A DNA stretch of 64,000 nt from Bacteroidota bacterium (GCA_038746285.1 JBCDKT010000015.1:1-64000); one strand, 5' to 3'. Shown: positions 33,157 to 42,084, counted from the stretch's first letter. Numbers and translations are program-made. Notes: generated by a model not told the origin, from the letters alone.

Positions 33157-34185
33157 TCATGCTGCTGTCCCCACGGCCTCGCCGACAGAGGCGAAGCCGT
33201 CAGTCTCCAGCAGCCGCACGAGGCCTCGGTTAATTCGGCCGACCAGCCCTGGGCCCTCGTAGACCAAGCCGGTGTAGACCTCGACGAGCGAGGCCCCGGC
33301 GCGGACCATCCGGTAGGCAGCCTCGGGCGAGTCCACGCCGCCGACGCCGATGATCGGGCGGCGGCCCTCGGTCCGGCGGTAGAGGTGGCGGACGAGCGCC
33401 ACCGAGCGCGCCGCAAGCGGCCGGCCGCTGAGGCCGCCGCGCCCCATCGCCTCCAGCCGGGCGGCGGCGGTCCGCAGTCCGGCGCGGTCCGACGCTGTGT
33501 TCGTCGCCACGAAGCCCGCCACGCCGTGGCCCAGCGCGATGTCGACGAGCGTGTCGACGGGTCCAGAGTCGAATGCCACGTCGGCAGGGGGCGAGAGCTT
33601 GACGAGGACGGGCACCGCGAGGCCGAGGGCTGTGCGCTCCGCCATCACCGCGCCCAGCAGCCCGTCGAAGGCCGCCGGCTCCTCGAAGGTCTTGCCCTCG
33701 GCCGTGTTAGGGCACGAGACGTTGAGCGCGACATACTCCGCCAGCGGCGCGAGGCGGCGGAAGCTGTGGAGGAAGTCCTCGGTCGCGGCATCGCCCAGGA
33801 TCGACGGGTCGTGCGTCTTGGCGAGGTTGATCCCGAGCGGAACTGGCCGCGCCCTGCGCTCTGCGCGCAGCCGCGCGGCGACGGCGTCGGCCCCCTCGTT
33901 GTTCAGGCCCATCCGGTTGACGAGCGCGCGGTCCTCGGGCAGCCGGAACGCCCGCGGCGTCGGGTTGCCGTCGCTCGGGTGCGCCGTCACCGAGCCCACC
34001 TCGGCAAACCCAAACCCGAGCGCCGCCCAGGCTCCGACGAGCGCCGCGTTCTTGTCGAACCCCGCCGCCAGCCCGACGGGATTGGCGAACTCGCACCCCC
34101 ACAGCCGCTGCCCCAGCGCCGCGTCCGCGACTCGGAAGGGGCGGAGCAGCGCCGGAGCTACTCCCGCCAGCCGCGCCCCCTGCAT
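33157..34185 (-). CDS. pyrD: Dihydroorotate dehydrogenase (quinone), class 2; 5' end probably extends to about 34248
   Basis: The membrane-associated flavoenzyme oxidises dihydroorotate with quinone in pyrimidine synthesis. From ATG 34185 it has 342 residues with ANPVGLAAGFDKN, GSVTAHPSDGNPTPR, NRMGLNNEG, the class 2 serine region ALNVSCPNT, VKLSPP and IIGVGGVDSPEAAYRMVRAG. Upstream, in the same frame, lies VYRYLRPLLFRLGTETAHGA (34248 to 34189), which matches the class 2 membrane-associating N terminus. The codon where Met would be expected is GTC (34246-34248), and no ATG, GTG or TTG precedes it before a stop. A GGACAGAAGACGG hairpin directly abuts it. The protein may start at 34185, or use an unusual start, or the start was lost. 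Confidence 0.92.
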   Translation of the reverse strand: MQGARLAGVAPALLRPFRVADAALGQRLWGCEFANPVGLAAGFDKNAALVGAWAALGFGFAEVGSVTAHPSDGNPTPRAFRLPEDRALVNRMGLNNEGADAVAARLRAERRARPVPLGINLAKTHDPSILGDAATEDFLHSFRRLAPLAEYVALNVSCPNTAEGKTFEEPAAFDGLLGAVMAERTALGLAVPVLVKLSPPADVAFDSGPVDTLVDIALGHGVAGFVATNTASDRAGLRTAAARLEAMGRGGLSGRPLAARSVALVRHLYRRTEGRRPIIGVGGVDSPEAAYRMVRAGASLVEVYTGLVYEGPGLVGRINRGLVRLLETDGFASVGEAVGTAA

Positions 34186-34242
34186 CGCCGCGCCATGCGC
34201 CGTCTCGGTGCCGAGCCGGAAGAGAAGCGGACGGAGATATCG

Positions 34243-34329
34243 GTAGACCGAGGACAGAAGACGGAAGACGGTTGGATCGCCCGAAGATAGCGCTCGTGTG
34301 TCCTCCGTCTACTGTCTTCCGTCCTCCGG
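34243..34329. repeat. GGACAGAAGACGG-type quasi-palindrome, between pyrD and the 34332 gene
   Basis: Left arm (GAGGACAGAAGACGGAAGAC, 34250-34269) pairs with right arm (GTCCTCCGTCTACTGTCTTC, 34300-34319, plus CGTCCTCC). It fills the whole gap from the pyrD 5' end to two bases before the next gene's stop. Confidence 0.75.
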
Positions 34330-34331
34330 CC

Positions 34332-37300
34332 CTACCAGCCCGGTGAGAAGTTCAGGCCCCAGACGGTCGGCGTGCCCTGGCGCGAGAACGGGACGGCGTA
34401 GTAGACCTCCAGGATGAGCGCGCCGAGGACGTTGACGCGGGCCGAGGCCCCGGCGCTGTAGACCGGCTTCGCTGCCGAGAACGGCCGCCCGAGTTCGCCG
34501 CCCACCCCGAAGAACCGGTCCTGGGTCTGGCCCCAGGCCAGCCCGGCATCGGCGAAGAGCGTTAGCTCGGTCGGGAGGTAGGGGAAGTTGACGAGGCCGA
34601 ACTCGCTCGTGCCGAAGAACGGGAGGCGGACCTCGGCGCTCGCCACGCCGATGCTGCTGCCGAAGAGGCGGTCCTGGAGGAAGCCGTCTAGGTCGCGCTC
34701 CTGCTGCGAGGTAAACCGGTAGCCGCGCACGAGCGTGCCGTAGCCGAGGTAGAGCGGGAAGAGCTCGCCGCTGCTGGCGTCCGAGCCGTAGCGCCCGTAG
34801 TGGAGCACGCGGGCAGCGAACGTGAACGGCCGCGCGAAGAGGTAGCGCCGGTAGTCGGCCGTGGCCGTCAGGTAGTTGAGCGAGCCGACCGTCCCGTCCA
34901 GCCCGAAGCGGTAGCGACCGCCGCGCACCGGCGACGTGAACCCGAAGAACGAGTAGTCGCCGACGAAGGCCCCGCCGCCCTCGGCGAGGTAGAGCGCGTC
35001 GTCGCGGAAGCCGATGTCCGCGCCGTCGATCCCGCGCCGGCCCCCCTGCCGGAAGCCGCCGCTAACGCGCTCGATGTCGTTGTACTCGTAGTCGTAGCCG
35101 ATGCGGCGGACACCGAGGTTGCCCTCCAGGCGGCGCGTCTGCGAGAGCGGGTACGCCGCCAGCCCCGACACCTGCGTAAGGTAGATCCGGCGGAAGAAGA
35201 ACGTATCGAAGCCCGTGTCCGGGTCGTCGCCGACGCCGAGCACCTGGAGGAACGGGATGTGCGAGGCGGACCCGCCCCAGTTGAGGCGGCGGCGCTGGTT
35301 GAGGTAGAACACCTGGCCGCCGATGTCCTTGAACGACCCGTTGGCCTGGATCGAGGCGCCGACGATGTTGTTGCCGAGCACGTCGGAGAAGCGCATCGCG
35401 ATCCCGCCGCCCACGCCGAAGCCGTAGAACGGGTCGTAGCCCGCGCCGACCGTCGGCTGCGTCACGAAGTCGAGCCCGAGCTTCGGCTTGTAGGCCGTGT
35501 CGGGGAAGTCGCGCGTGCCCGGCAGGCCGGTCGTCTTGTCGGCGAGGTAGCCGTCGACCTTGCTCCGGCCGAGCGCGTCCACCGGCGGCAGCAGCCCGGC
35601 GATCGCCACGCCCCCGTCCTCGACCGGAGCCGACGGCGCGGCGTCCGACAGCGGCGTGCCCTGCGCCTGGGCCGCGTCGAGCGTGTAGACGTTGTAGCTC
35701 TGCGCCTCGAAGACGGAGAACATCACCGTCCCAGACTGCGCGGCCACCGACAGCGTCGGCGAGAGGTCGGTGATGCCGCTGATGCCGGTGGCGACGTCGG
35801 TCACCTGGAAGACCTCGCCCGAGGCGAGCGCGGTGCGGTAGACGTTCGAGAAGCCGCCCTGGTCGGCGACGAAGTAGAGACTCTCGCCGTCGGGGCTGAA
35901 CTGCGGGTTGATGTGCTTGGCCCCCTCGAAGAGCGACAGCAGCTCGATCTCGCTCGTCCCGAGGTCGAACAGCGCGAGGCGCGGCGCGGCCGTGGCGATG
36001 CGGTCGAAGGAGGTCCCCGGCCCGCGGTCGGTGGCGAAGGCGAGCGTCTGGCCGTCGGGGCTCCAGGCGGGCTGGAGGTCCATGTAGCGGTCGTTGGTGA
36101 GCTGCCGCGCCGTCCCGCCCTCGACGTTGACCAAGTAGAGGTCGCTGAGGCCGCCCTTGATGCCGGTGAACGCGATCTGCCGCCCGTCCGGGCTCCACAC
36201 CGGGTCCTTGATCGCCCCGATGTCGGTCACGCGGATGCGCCGCTCGATCTCGCGCGTCTCCACGTCCAAGACGGCGATCTCGTTGTCGCCCTCGACGAAG
36301 ACGACGAAGGCGAACTTCTGCCCGTCCGGGCTCCACGTCCCGGCCGAGTTGATGAACCGGAGCGCGTCGAGGTGCCCGTCGCTCGACACGTCGCCGAGCT
36401 TGCGGAGCACCTCGCCGGTGCGGGCGTCGGCCAGGAAGAGGTCGATCCCGAACAGGTCCTGGTCGGAGAGGTAGGCCACGTAGCGCCCGTCCGGGCTGGC
36501 GACCGGGGAGACGTTGACGTTGCCGCCGTCGAGTTCGCGGGCGAGGAGGCGGCGGCCCGCCATCGCCGTCACGCCGAGCGAGTCGAGCCGAGCCTCAAGC
36601 TCCACGATGTCGACGCGGTTCTCGTTGATGTAGGGCGGGGCCTCCTTGTTCGCCATGAACGGCGTGTAGGTCTCGGCCACGGCCCGTCCCCAGCGCGCGC
36701 CGAGCGAGTCCGGCGTCAGCCCCGTCACGCTCACGATGGCCGAGTCGAGCGGCATCGCGAGCGAGGTCTTGAAGAGGTTGACGGCCCCCTCGTCGCCGTA
36801 GGTGCCGCCGACGTAGGCCCAAAACGCCTGGCCGTAGCGGTAGGGGAAGTAGCGCGGGTCGCGCGAGAGCTGCTCGAGCGTCGGGAAGGCGTCGCGGAGG
36901 ACGGCGTCGCGCATCCACATCGCCGTGTGCACGTCCTCGCGCCCGACCGAGAGGTACTCGGCGAAGCCCTCGACGATCCACAGCGGCAGCCGGATGAAGT
37001 TGGCGAACGTGCCGCCGCGCTGCGACATGTCGTACTGGAACTGGTGGACGAGCTCGTGCCCGAGGACGTGGTCGGTGTCCTCGTACGAGCCGGTGAGCGG
37101 CATCACGATCCGCTGCTTGAAGCCCTCCGTCACGCCGCCCGTGCCCTGCCCGATCTGGCCGCTGATGACGTTCGTCTGCTGGAAGTCCGCGTCGTCGGCG
37201 TAGAGCACGATCGCCTTGCGCTCGTCGAACTCGTGGTCGAGGATCGCCGAGAGGCGGGTGTACCAGCGCTCGGCCATGCGGGCGGCGTCGCGCACGCCCT

Positions 37301-37493
37301 GCTCCTCCTCGGGGTAGTAGTAGATGTCGAAGTGCTCGGTCTCGAGCACGCGGAAGTCGAAGTCGTCGTACTGGACCTTGTTGCGGCCGAAGTACTGCGC
37401 CGCCGCCTGCTGCACCGGCGCAGCGAGGAAGAGCGCGACTGCGAAGAGCGTGAGGGACCGGAGACCCGCGAGTCGGAGGGCCGATGCGTTCAT
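34332..37493 (-). CDS. Gluzincin-like/PD40 propeller/BamA-like outer-membrane barrel fusion
   Basis: The 1053-residue protein has a signal peptide (LFLAAPVQQAAAQ). Residues 40-260 look like a peptidase-MA-type gluzincin: HELVH at 146-150 and EGFAEY at 175-180 as third zinc ligand. Residues about 330-640 carry PD40/TolB propeller repeats (SPDGRYVAYLS, SPDGQKFAFVV, SPDGRQIAFTG, SPDGQTLAFAT). From about 690 to the end, glycine- and aromatic-rich beta strands and an aromatic final residue (NFSPGW) resemble a BamA/surface-antigen beta-barrel. Outer-membrane location with the protease-like domain in the periplasm or outside is inferred. ATG 37493 begins the leader. Its role is unknown. Confidence 0.8.
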   Translation of the reverse strand: MNASALRLAGLRSLTLFAVALFLAAPVQQAAAQYFGRNKVQYDDFDFRVLETEHFDIYYYPEEEQGVRDAARMAERWYTRLSAILDHEFDERKAIVLYADDADFQQTNVISGQIGQGTGGVTEGFKQRIVMPLTGSYEDTDHVLGHELVHQFQYDMSQRGGTFANFIRLPLWIVEGFAEYLSVGREDVHTAMWMRDAVLRDAFPTLEQLSRDPRYFPYRYGQAFWAYVGGTYGDEGAVNLFKTSLAMPLDSAIVSVTGLTPDSLGARWGRAVAETYTPFMANKEAPPYINENRVDIVELEARLDSLGVTAMAGRRLLARELDGGNVNVSPVASPDGRYVAYLSDQDLFGIDLFLADARTGEVLRKLGDVSSDGHLDALRFINSAGTWSPDGQKFAFVVFVEGDNEIAVLDVETREIERRIRVTDIGAIKDPVWSPDGRQIAFTGIKGGLSDLYLVNVEGGTARQLTNDRYMDLQPAWSPDGQTLAFATDRGPGTSFDRIATAAPRLALFDLGTSEIELLSLFEGAKHINPQFSPDGESLYFVADQGGFSNVYRTALASGEVFQVTDVATGISGITDLSPTLSVAAQSGTVMFSVFEAQSYNVYTLDAAQAQGTPLSDAAPSAPVEDGGVAIAGLLPPVDALGRSKVDGYLADKTTGLPGTRDFPDTAYKPKLGLDFVTQPTVGAGYDPFYGFGVGGGIAMRFSDVLGNNIVGASIQANGSFKDIGGQVFYLNQRRRLNWGGSASHIPFLQVLGVGDDPDTGFDTFFFRRIYLTQVSGLAAYPLSQTRRLEGNLGVRRIGYDYEYNDIERVSGGFRQGGRRGIDGADIGFRDDALYLAEGGGAFVGDYSFFGFTSPVRGGRYRFGLDGTVGSLNYLTATADYRRYLFARPFTFAARVLHYGRYGSDASSGELFPLYLGYGTLVRGYRFTSQQERDLDGFLQDRLFGSSIGVASAEVRLPFFGTSEFGLVNFPYLPTELTLFADAGLAWGQTQDRFFGVGGELGRPFSAAKPVYSAGASARVNVLGALILEVYYAVPFSRQGTPTVWGLNFSPGW

Positions 37494-38174
37494 AATGCCA
37501 GGAGTCAGCGGTGCCGCGCGGTGCGGCACCAGGAACGAAGGTGTGTCTGCGTAGCCGGGCACAAGGCGGCGGCGAGTAACAAAGGGGATCGAGAACTGCC
37601 CTCCGAGGCGAACGGCTGGCCGGTGCGGCCGCGCTGGTGAGTAACGATGTACCCTAAATATGGGGCTAGGGTCCTTCGGGAACCAGACAAAGCCGCTGGA
37701 CGGGAAGCAGCAGGCGGTGACCGGTGGAGAGCCGGCCCTGAGCCGGCGCGGATTGCCCGGCGGGTGTCGGCCTCGTCACGGAATCAACGGACAGAGACTG
37801 GGGAACGTGCCCACCGGAATGTCAAAGATGTGTAACAGACGAATCCGCGCAGCACTGGTGGCGTGTAACCGAGCGTTCGGCAAGCCCGACTCTTCCCTCG
37901 AGCAAGACCAGCAAAGCCCTGAACTCCTGCCACAACGCACTCAAAGACTTCCGGCCCCTCGGAGTCATCCCGGACCCCGATCCGGGGCCCACCGGCTGGC
38001 TTCACCTGTGGGTCCCCACCGGAGCCTGTCCTGAGCGCAGCCGAACGGGCGGGGATGACGAATACAGAGGCCGGGAGCTTGAGAGCGTTGCATGAGGCGC
38101 ACCTCAACGCCTGCCCCCCGACTGTCCTCGTCGCCTCACCGTTAAAGGGAGAACGCTGCTCCCACCGTTTCTAA
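37494..38174. other. 681-bp intergenic region with repeat element and possible structured RNA
   Basis: The gap separates divergent genes. Near 37512-37530 is a hairpin (GTGCCGC/GTGCGGCAC) in the leader of the 34332 gene. From 37664 to about 37780 the sequence shows several complementary blocks (GTGAC 37717 with GTCAC 37775; GCCGGC at 37731 and 37742; GGGTCC-TTCG-GGAACC). A mosaic GTCATCC element lies at 37951-38074. Open frames here (longest about 124 codons) match nothing I recognise and have no sensible start. No tRNA or known ncRNA was identified. Confidence 0.5.
37951..38074. repeat. Mosaic GTCATCC...GGATGAC element, copy 1
   Basis: GTCATCCCGGACCCCGATCC (37964-) and GGGGATGAC (38051-38059) form the ends, with extended arms CCGGCCCCTC / GAGGCCGGG. 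The 23 bases 37964-37986 equal, inverted, 42151-42173; the 20 bases 38019-38038 equal, inverted, 57122-57141. Confidence 0.8.
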
Positions 38175-40109
38175 ATGTCGCTATCGTTGCGGACGAACGG
38201 CGGCGCTCGCCCGTTCTCCCCTTCGACCCTCGACCAGCGCGTGCACGCGATGAAACCCGACCTCCTCGCCGTCCAGGAAAAGAGCGGCCTCCGGCTCGCC
38301 ATCTTCTCCGGCCTCGTCGTGATCCTGCTGGGCCTGCTCTCGGTCCGGCTCGTGCAGATGCAACTCCTCGACCGGGGGCAGTACAGCGACGAGGCCCTCG
38401 CCAACTCCGTCGACCAGAAGGTCGTCGGCCCGGCGCGCGGGCTGATCTACGACCGCAACGGCATCCTCCTCGTCGACAACGAGCCGATCTACTCGCTGAC
38501 GCTCGCGCCGCGCTACTTCGAGCGCGAGAAGCTCGGCCTGCTCGCCCGCCTCGCCGGGGTCCCGGACTCGCTCGCCGAGGCGAAGTACGACGAGATCCGC
38601 GACTACTCCTCGTTCAAGAGCTCGCTCTTCCTCAAGGACATCCCGTTCCAGGCGTTCGCCCGCGTCAAGGAGGAGAGCTGGCGGCTGCCGGGCGTCGGGT
38701 TCGAGATCGCACAGAAGCGCGGCTACCACACCGAGGCCCGCGCGAGCCACGCTCTCGGCTACGTCCGCGAGATCACCGACAGCCAACTGGAGCAGCGCCG
38801 CCAGGAAGGTTACCGCCTCGGCGACATCGTCGGCCAGACCGGGATCGAGGAGTCCTACGAGACCGTGCTCCGCGGGCGGCCGGGGCGCGAGTTCGTCCTC
38901 GTCAACGTCCACGGCATGGAGGTGATGCCGTTCGAGGAGGGGACCGAGGACATCGACCCCCAGAGCGGCTACGAGCTCCACCTCACGCTCGACGCCAAAG
39001 TCCAGGCCCTCGCCGAGAGCCTGATGGTGAACATGCGCGGCGGCGTCGTCGCCCTCGACGCCCAGGACGGCGGCATCATCGCCATGGCGAGCGCGCCGGA
39101 CTACGACCCGACCAAGTTCGCCGGGCGGCTCAGCCAGGACTTCGTCGACTACATCTACCGCAACGAGGCCAAGCCGCTCTTCAACCGCGCCACCCAGAGC
39201 AGCCAGCCGCCGGGCTCGACCTGGAAGCCGTTCATGGCGGCCGTCGCCCTGGAGGAGGGGATGATTACCGAGGACACCGACCTCTACTGCGGCGGCGGCT
39301 ACGTCCTCGGCGGGCGGCTCTTCAAGTGCCACGGCGGCTCGCACGGCAACATCTCGGTCAAGCGCTCGATCCAGGTCTCGTGCAACACGTTCTACTTCCG
39401 CCTGATGAACGACCGGATTGGCGGGAAGCGCCTCGACCTCACGACCTGGAGCAACTGGGCGCGGCGCTTCGGCTTCGGCACGCTCGCCCCGCTCGACTTC
39501 CCGGACCAGCGCCCTGGCCTCATCCCGGACTCGTCCTACTTCGACCGCATCTTCCCGCACGGCTGGGGGCCGGGCGTGACGATCAACCTCGGCATCGGGC
39601 AGGGCAACATGGGGACCACCCCGCTCCAACTCGCCCGCCAGACCGCCGCGATCGCCAACGGCGGCCGCCTCGTCACGCCGCACCTCGTCGGTCACCAGCT
39701 CGACACCGAGACCGGCGAGCGGGTCGAGCCGAGGCACAGCGCCCGGTCGATCCCGATCTCGGACGAGAACCTCGACATCGTCCGGCGCGGGATGGAGCTC
39801 GTCGTCGAGGCCGGTACGGCGCGGCGCGCGCAGATCGAGGGGATCGCCGTGGCGGGCAAGACCGGGACGAGCCAGAACCCGCACGGCGAGGACCACTCCG
39901 TCTTCATCGCCTACGCCCCGGCCGACGACCCCCAGATCGCGGTCGCCGCGATCATCGAGAACGCCGGCTACGGCTCGACAGCGGCGGCACCGATTGCGAG
40001 CCTGCTGATCGAGCAGTACCTCACCGGCGAGATCGGCCGCCCCGGCCTCGTCGAGTTCACGCGCGCCCAGCGCAGCGAGCCCATCGAGAACGCAGTTGAG
40101 GAAAGGTAA
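38175..40109 (+). CDS. mrdA: Penicillin-binding protein 2 (elongasome transpeptidase)
   Basis: A 644-residue class B PBP that cross-links peptidoglycan during cell elongation, acting with RodA. One membrane anchor (LAIFSGLVVILLGLLSVRLVQ, residues 41-61), the pedestal motif RGLIYDRNG, and a transpeptidase domain with Ser348 and Lys351 (STWK), Ser402-Asn404 (SCN) and Lys562-Gly564 (KTG). A second ATG at codon 26 (38250) is an equally plausible start, because it gives a short cytoplasmic tail as in E. coli PBP2. rodA follows, separated by a perfect 28-bp palindrome. No mreBCD genes are visible just upstream. Confidence 0.95.
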   Translation: MSLSLRTNGGARPFSPSTLDQRVHAMKPDLLAVQEKSGLRLAIFSGLVVILLGLLSVRLVQMQLLDRGQYSDEALANSVDQKVVGPARGLIYDRNGILLVDNEPIYSLTLAPRYFEREKLGLLARLAGVPDSLAEAKYDEIRDYSSFKSSLFLKDIPFQAFARVKEESWRLPGVGFEIAQKRGYHTEARASHALGYVREITDSQLEQRRQEGYRLGDIVGQTGIEESYETVLRGRPGREFVLVNVHGMEVMPFEEGTEDIDPQSGYELHLTLDAKVQALAESLMVNMRGGVVALDAQDGGIIAMASAPDYDPTKFAGRLSQDFVDYIYRNEAKPLFNRATQSSQPPGSTWKPFMAAVALEEGMITEDTDLYCGGGYVLGGRLFKCHGGSHGNISVKRSIQVSCNTFYFRLMNDRIGGKRLDLTTWSNWARRFGFGTLAPLDFPDQRPGLIPDSSYFDRIFPHGWGPGVTINLGIGQGNMGTTPLQLARQTAAIANGGRLVTPHLVGHQLDTETGERVEPRHSARSIPISDENLDIVRRGMELVVEAGTARRAQIEGIAVAGKTGTSQNPHGEDHSVFIAYAPADDPQIAVAAIIENAGYGSTAAAPIASLLIEQYLTGEIGRPGLVEFTRAQRSEPIENAVEER

Positions 40110-40115
40110 TCTTCC

Positions 40116-40143
40116 GTAGGGGCGCAGCATGCTGCGCCCCTAC
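40116..40143. repeat. Perfect 28-bp GTAGGGGC palindrome, mrdA-rodA junction
   Basis: GTAGGGGCGCAGCATGCTGC then GCCCCTAC is its own reverse complement over all 28 bases. It begins seven bases after the mrdA stop and ends 15 before the rodA ATG, so it would fold in the shared transcript. Confidence 0.9.
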
Positions 40144-40158
40144 CGTGAACGCATCCAC

Positions 40159-41430
40159 ATGAACCGCACCTGGTACAAGAACATCGACTGGAGCACGATG
40201 CTCGCGTGGTCGGGCCTCGTGGCCGTCGGCCTGACGGCCATCTACAGCGCCACGCATGGCCCGGCCTCCGAGTTCTTGCTGGACTCGGTGCAGCGCAACT
40301 TCGACCGGCAGTTCACCTGGTTCGCGATCTCGGCGGTGGCGTTCTTCGTGATCCTGCTGATCCCGGCGCGGTTCTGGGACCGGGTCTCGTACCCGGCCTA
40401 CGCCGTCGTGATCGCGCTCCTGGTGGCGACGCTGCTCTTCGGGCGCGTCGTCAACGGGGCGAAGGCCTGGCTGTACGTCGGGCCGTTCGGGCTGCAGACG
40501 GCGGAACTGGCGAAGATCGGCACCCTGATGGCGGTGGCGAAGTTTCTGGCCTCGAAGCAGGCGCGCACCGGGCGGCTCCGCTACACGCTCGTCGCGGTCG
40601 GGATCGTCCTCCTCCCGGTCGTCATCATCATCGCGCAGAACGAGACCGGAACGGCGTTGATCTTCTTGGCGATGATTCCGTTCGTGCTCTTCTGGGGCGG
40701 CGTCCCGCTCTCGCTGATGGCGCTCATGGTGGCTCCGGCCGTCGCGGGCTACCTCGCCGTCGTCCAGAACGACGCGGCCTTCCCGCTCTACGTGCTGATC
40801 TTCGCGCTCCTCTTCACCGCTGCCATCCTCGCCACGACGCGCGACAAGTGGTGGAGCGCCGCGGCGTTCGCCTTCACCGGCGTCTTCGGGATCGCAGCGT
40901 GGCTCGGGCTGACGCAGATCCTCAAGCCGCACCAGGTCAGCCGCATCATCGCCTTCACCAACCCCGAGGCCTTCGCCTCGACGACCGGCTACCACGTCAT
41001 CCAGTCGAAGGCCGCGATTGGCTCGGGCGGGCTGCTCGGCAAGGGCTACATGCAGGGCACCCAGACCCAGCTCGCGTTCATCCCCGAGCAGTCGACGGAC
41101 TTCATCTTCACCGTGATCGGCGAGGAGTTTGGGTTCCTCGGGACGATGACCGTGCTCGCGCTCTTCGGGTACCTGCTGATCCGGCTGGCTTCGCTCGGAA
41201 GCTGGGCGGCGCACACCTTCATCAAGGTCTTCGCCGCGGGCGTGGCCGGCATCTTCCTGACCCACGTCATCATCAACGTCGGAATGACGATCGGCGTGGT
41301 GCCGGTGATCGGGATTCCGCTGCCGCTGGTGTCGTACGGCGGCTCGGCGCTGCTCGCCAACACGATCCTCGTGGCGATGGCGGTCAACCTCTACGCCCGC
41401 CGCGACGAGTTCTCGATCTACAGGTCTTGA
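40159..41430 (+). CDS. rodA: Rod-shape-determining glycosyltransferase RodA (SEDS)
   Basis: A 423-residue polytopic SEDS protein that polymerises lipid II into glycan during elongation with PBP2. About ten membrane helices; family motifs NGAKAWLYVGPFGLQTAELAKIG-like (residues 96-118), QNETGTALIF (containing the essential Asp-region), GLGKGYMQGTQ-like LLGKGYMQGTQTQLAFIPEQSTDFIFTV, and the end GIPLPLVSYGGSALLANTILVAMAVN. The ATG at 40159 is preferred; an in-frame ATG at 40129 lies inside the palindrome. A second GTAGGGGC palindrome follows the stop. Confidence 0.95.
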   Translation: MNRTWYKNIDWSTMLAWSGLVAVGLTAIYSATHGPASEFLLDSVQRNFDRQFTWFAISAVAFFVILLIPARFWDRVSYPAYAVVIALLVATLLFGRVVNGAKAWLYVGPFGLQTAELAKIGTLMAVAKFLASKQARTGRLRYTLVAVGIVLLPVVIIIAQNETGTALIFLAMIPFVLFWGGVPLSLMALMVAPAVAGYLAVVQNDAAFPLYVLIFALLFTAAILATTRDKWWSAAAFAFTGVFGIAAWLGLTQILKPHQVSRIIAFTNPEAFASTTGYHVIQSKAAIGSGGLLGKGYMQGTQTQLAFIPEQSTDFIFTVIGEEFGFLGTMTVLALFGYLLIRLASLGSWAAHTFIKVFAAGVAGIFLTHVIINVGMTIGVVPVIGIPLPLVSYGGSALLANTILVAMAVNLYARRDEFSIYRS

Positions 41431-41438
41431 GGTTGAAC

Positions 41439-41466
41439 GTAGGGGCTTGACTAATCAAGCCCCTAC
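41439..41466. repeat. GTAGGGGC palindrome after rodA
   Basis: GTAGGGGCTTGA (41439-41450), loop CTAA, TCAAGCCCCTAC (41455-41466): a perfect 12-bp stem between the convergent rodA and lipoprotein genes, overlapping the latter's last codons. The outer ends match the other family members while the inner arm differs. Confidence 0.88.
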
Positions 41467-41921
41467 TCGCGCTCGTAGACCGTCCGCCGCCCGCGCGGGT
41501 CGGTGAAGACGAGGCGGCCGTCGCTGCGGATCTCCAGCGTGGCTTCGCCCGGCAGGTCGTCGAAGGTGAGGGCGTTGCCGGTGACTTGGCCGTCGTAGTA
41601 TTCCGGCTGGGTGCCCGCCCGGCGGTCCTCGCCGGAGAGGATGGCGGCCCCGCCGCGCTCAACGGTCAGCCGCCGGACCAGCATCCCGCTCCGCAGGTCG
41701 GTGTCGGCGTCGGGCTCGTCTAGGGCCCCGACCGCGGTCCACTCGCCGGTGATCGAGACGCTCCCGATGAGCACATCGGCGCTGCTCGCGGCGTCGGCAG
41801 GGGGCGCGGGGTCAGGCGGTGGCTCGGAGGCTGGCACGCCGCCGCCGCCGACGCGAGGCGAGGAGGTCGAACCGCAGCCGGCGAGGACGAGGGCGAGGAG
41901 GAGGAAGGCGAAGAGGCGCAT
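41463..41921 (-). CDS. Small uncharacterised lipoprotein
   Basis: A 152-residue protein with a type II signal peptide (LLLALVLAGC), a Gly/Pro-rich linker (VGGGGVPASEPPPDPAPPAD) and a compact C-terminal region with ATLEIRSDGRLVFTDPRGRR, a lipocalin- or META-like strand pattern. I do not recognise a family. ATG 41921 is chosen because it begins the leader. Its last codons lie in a palindrome arm. Confidence 0.7.
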   Translation of the reverse strand: MRLFAFLLLALVLAGCGSTSSPRVGGGGVPASEPPPDPAPPADAASSADVLIGSVSITGEWTAVGALDEPDADTDLRSGMLVRRLTVERGGAAILSGEDRRAGTQPEYYDGQVTGNALTFDDLPGEATLEIRSDGRLVFTDPRGRRTVYERE

Positions 41922-42084
41922 GGCAGCAGCGAGGTGACGAGAGCGGTAATCTACATCCGAGCCCCGCGCGGCGGCAGCGAATTCATTGAAACCTGCGTGC
42001 CGGCCTCGGGAGGCGGCCCCCATCGCCCGGACGCCGGTGCCTATCATTTGAGAGACTGCTCGGCAAGCTCACTTTAGACAGGTA

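Noticed and set aside
34800-37640. A 946-codon open frame on the plus strand opposite the propeller-barrel gene
   Set aside because: It is an antisense shadow produced by high third-position G+C; composition is Val/Asp/Arg-biased with no motif, while the minus strand has clear domains.
37660-38034. A 124-codon frame in the pre-mrdA gap as a small protein gene
   Set aside because: No recognisable motif, runs into a dispersed repeat, and overlaps likely structured sequence; insufficient support.
38181-40130. A 649-codon minus-strand frame over mrdA
   Set aside because: Antisense shadow; PBP2 motifs STWK, SCN and KTG are on the plus strand.
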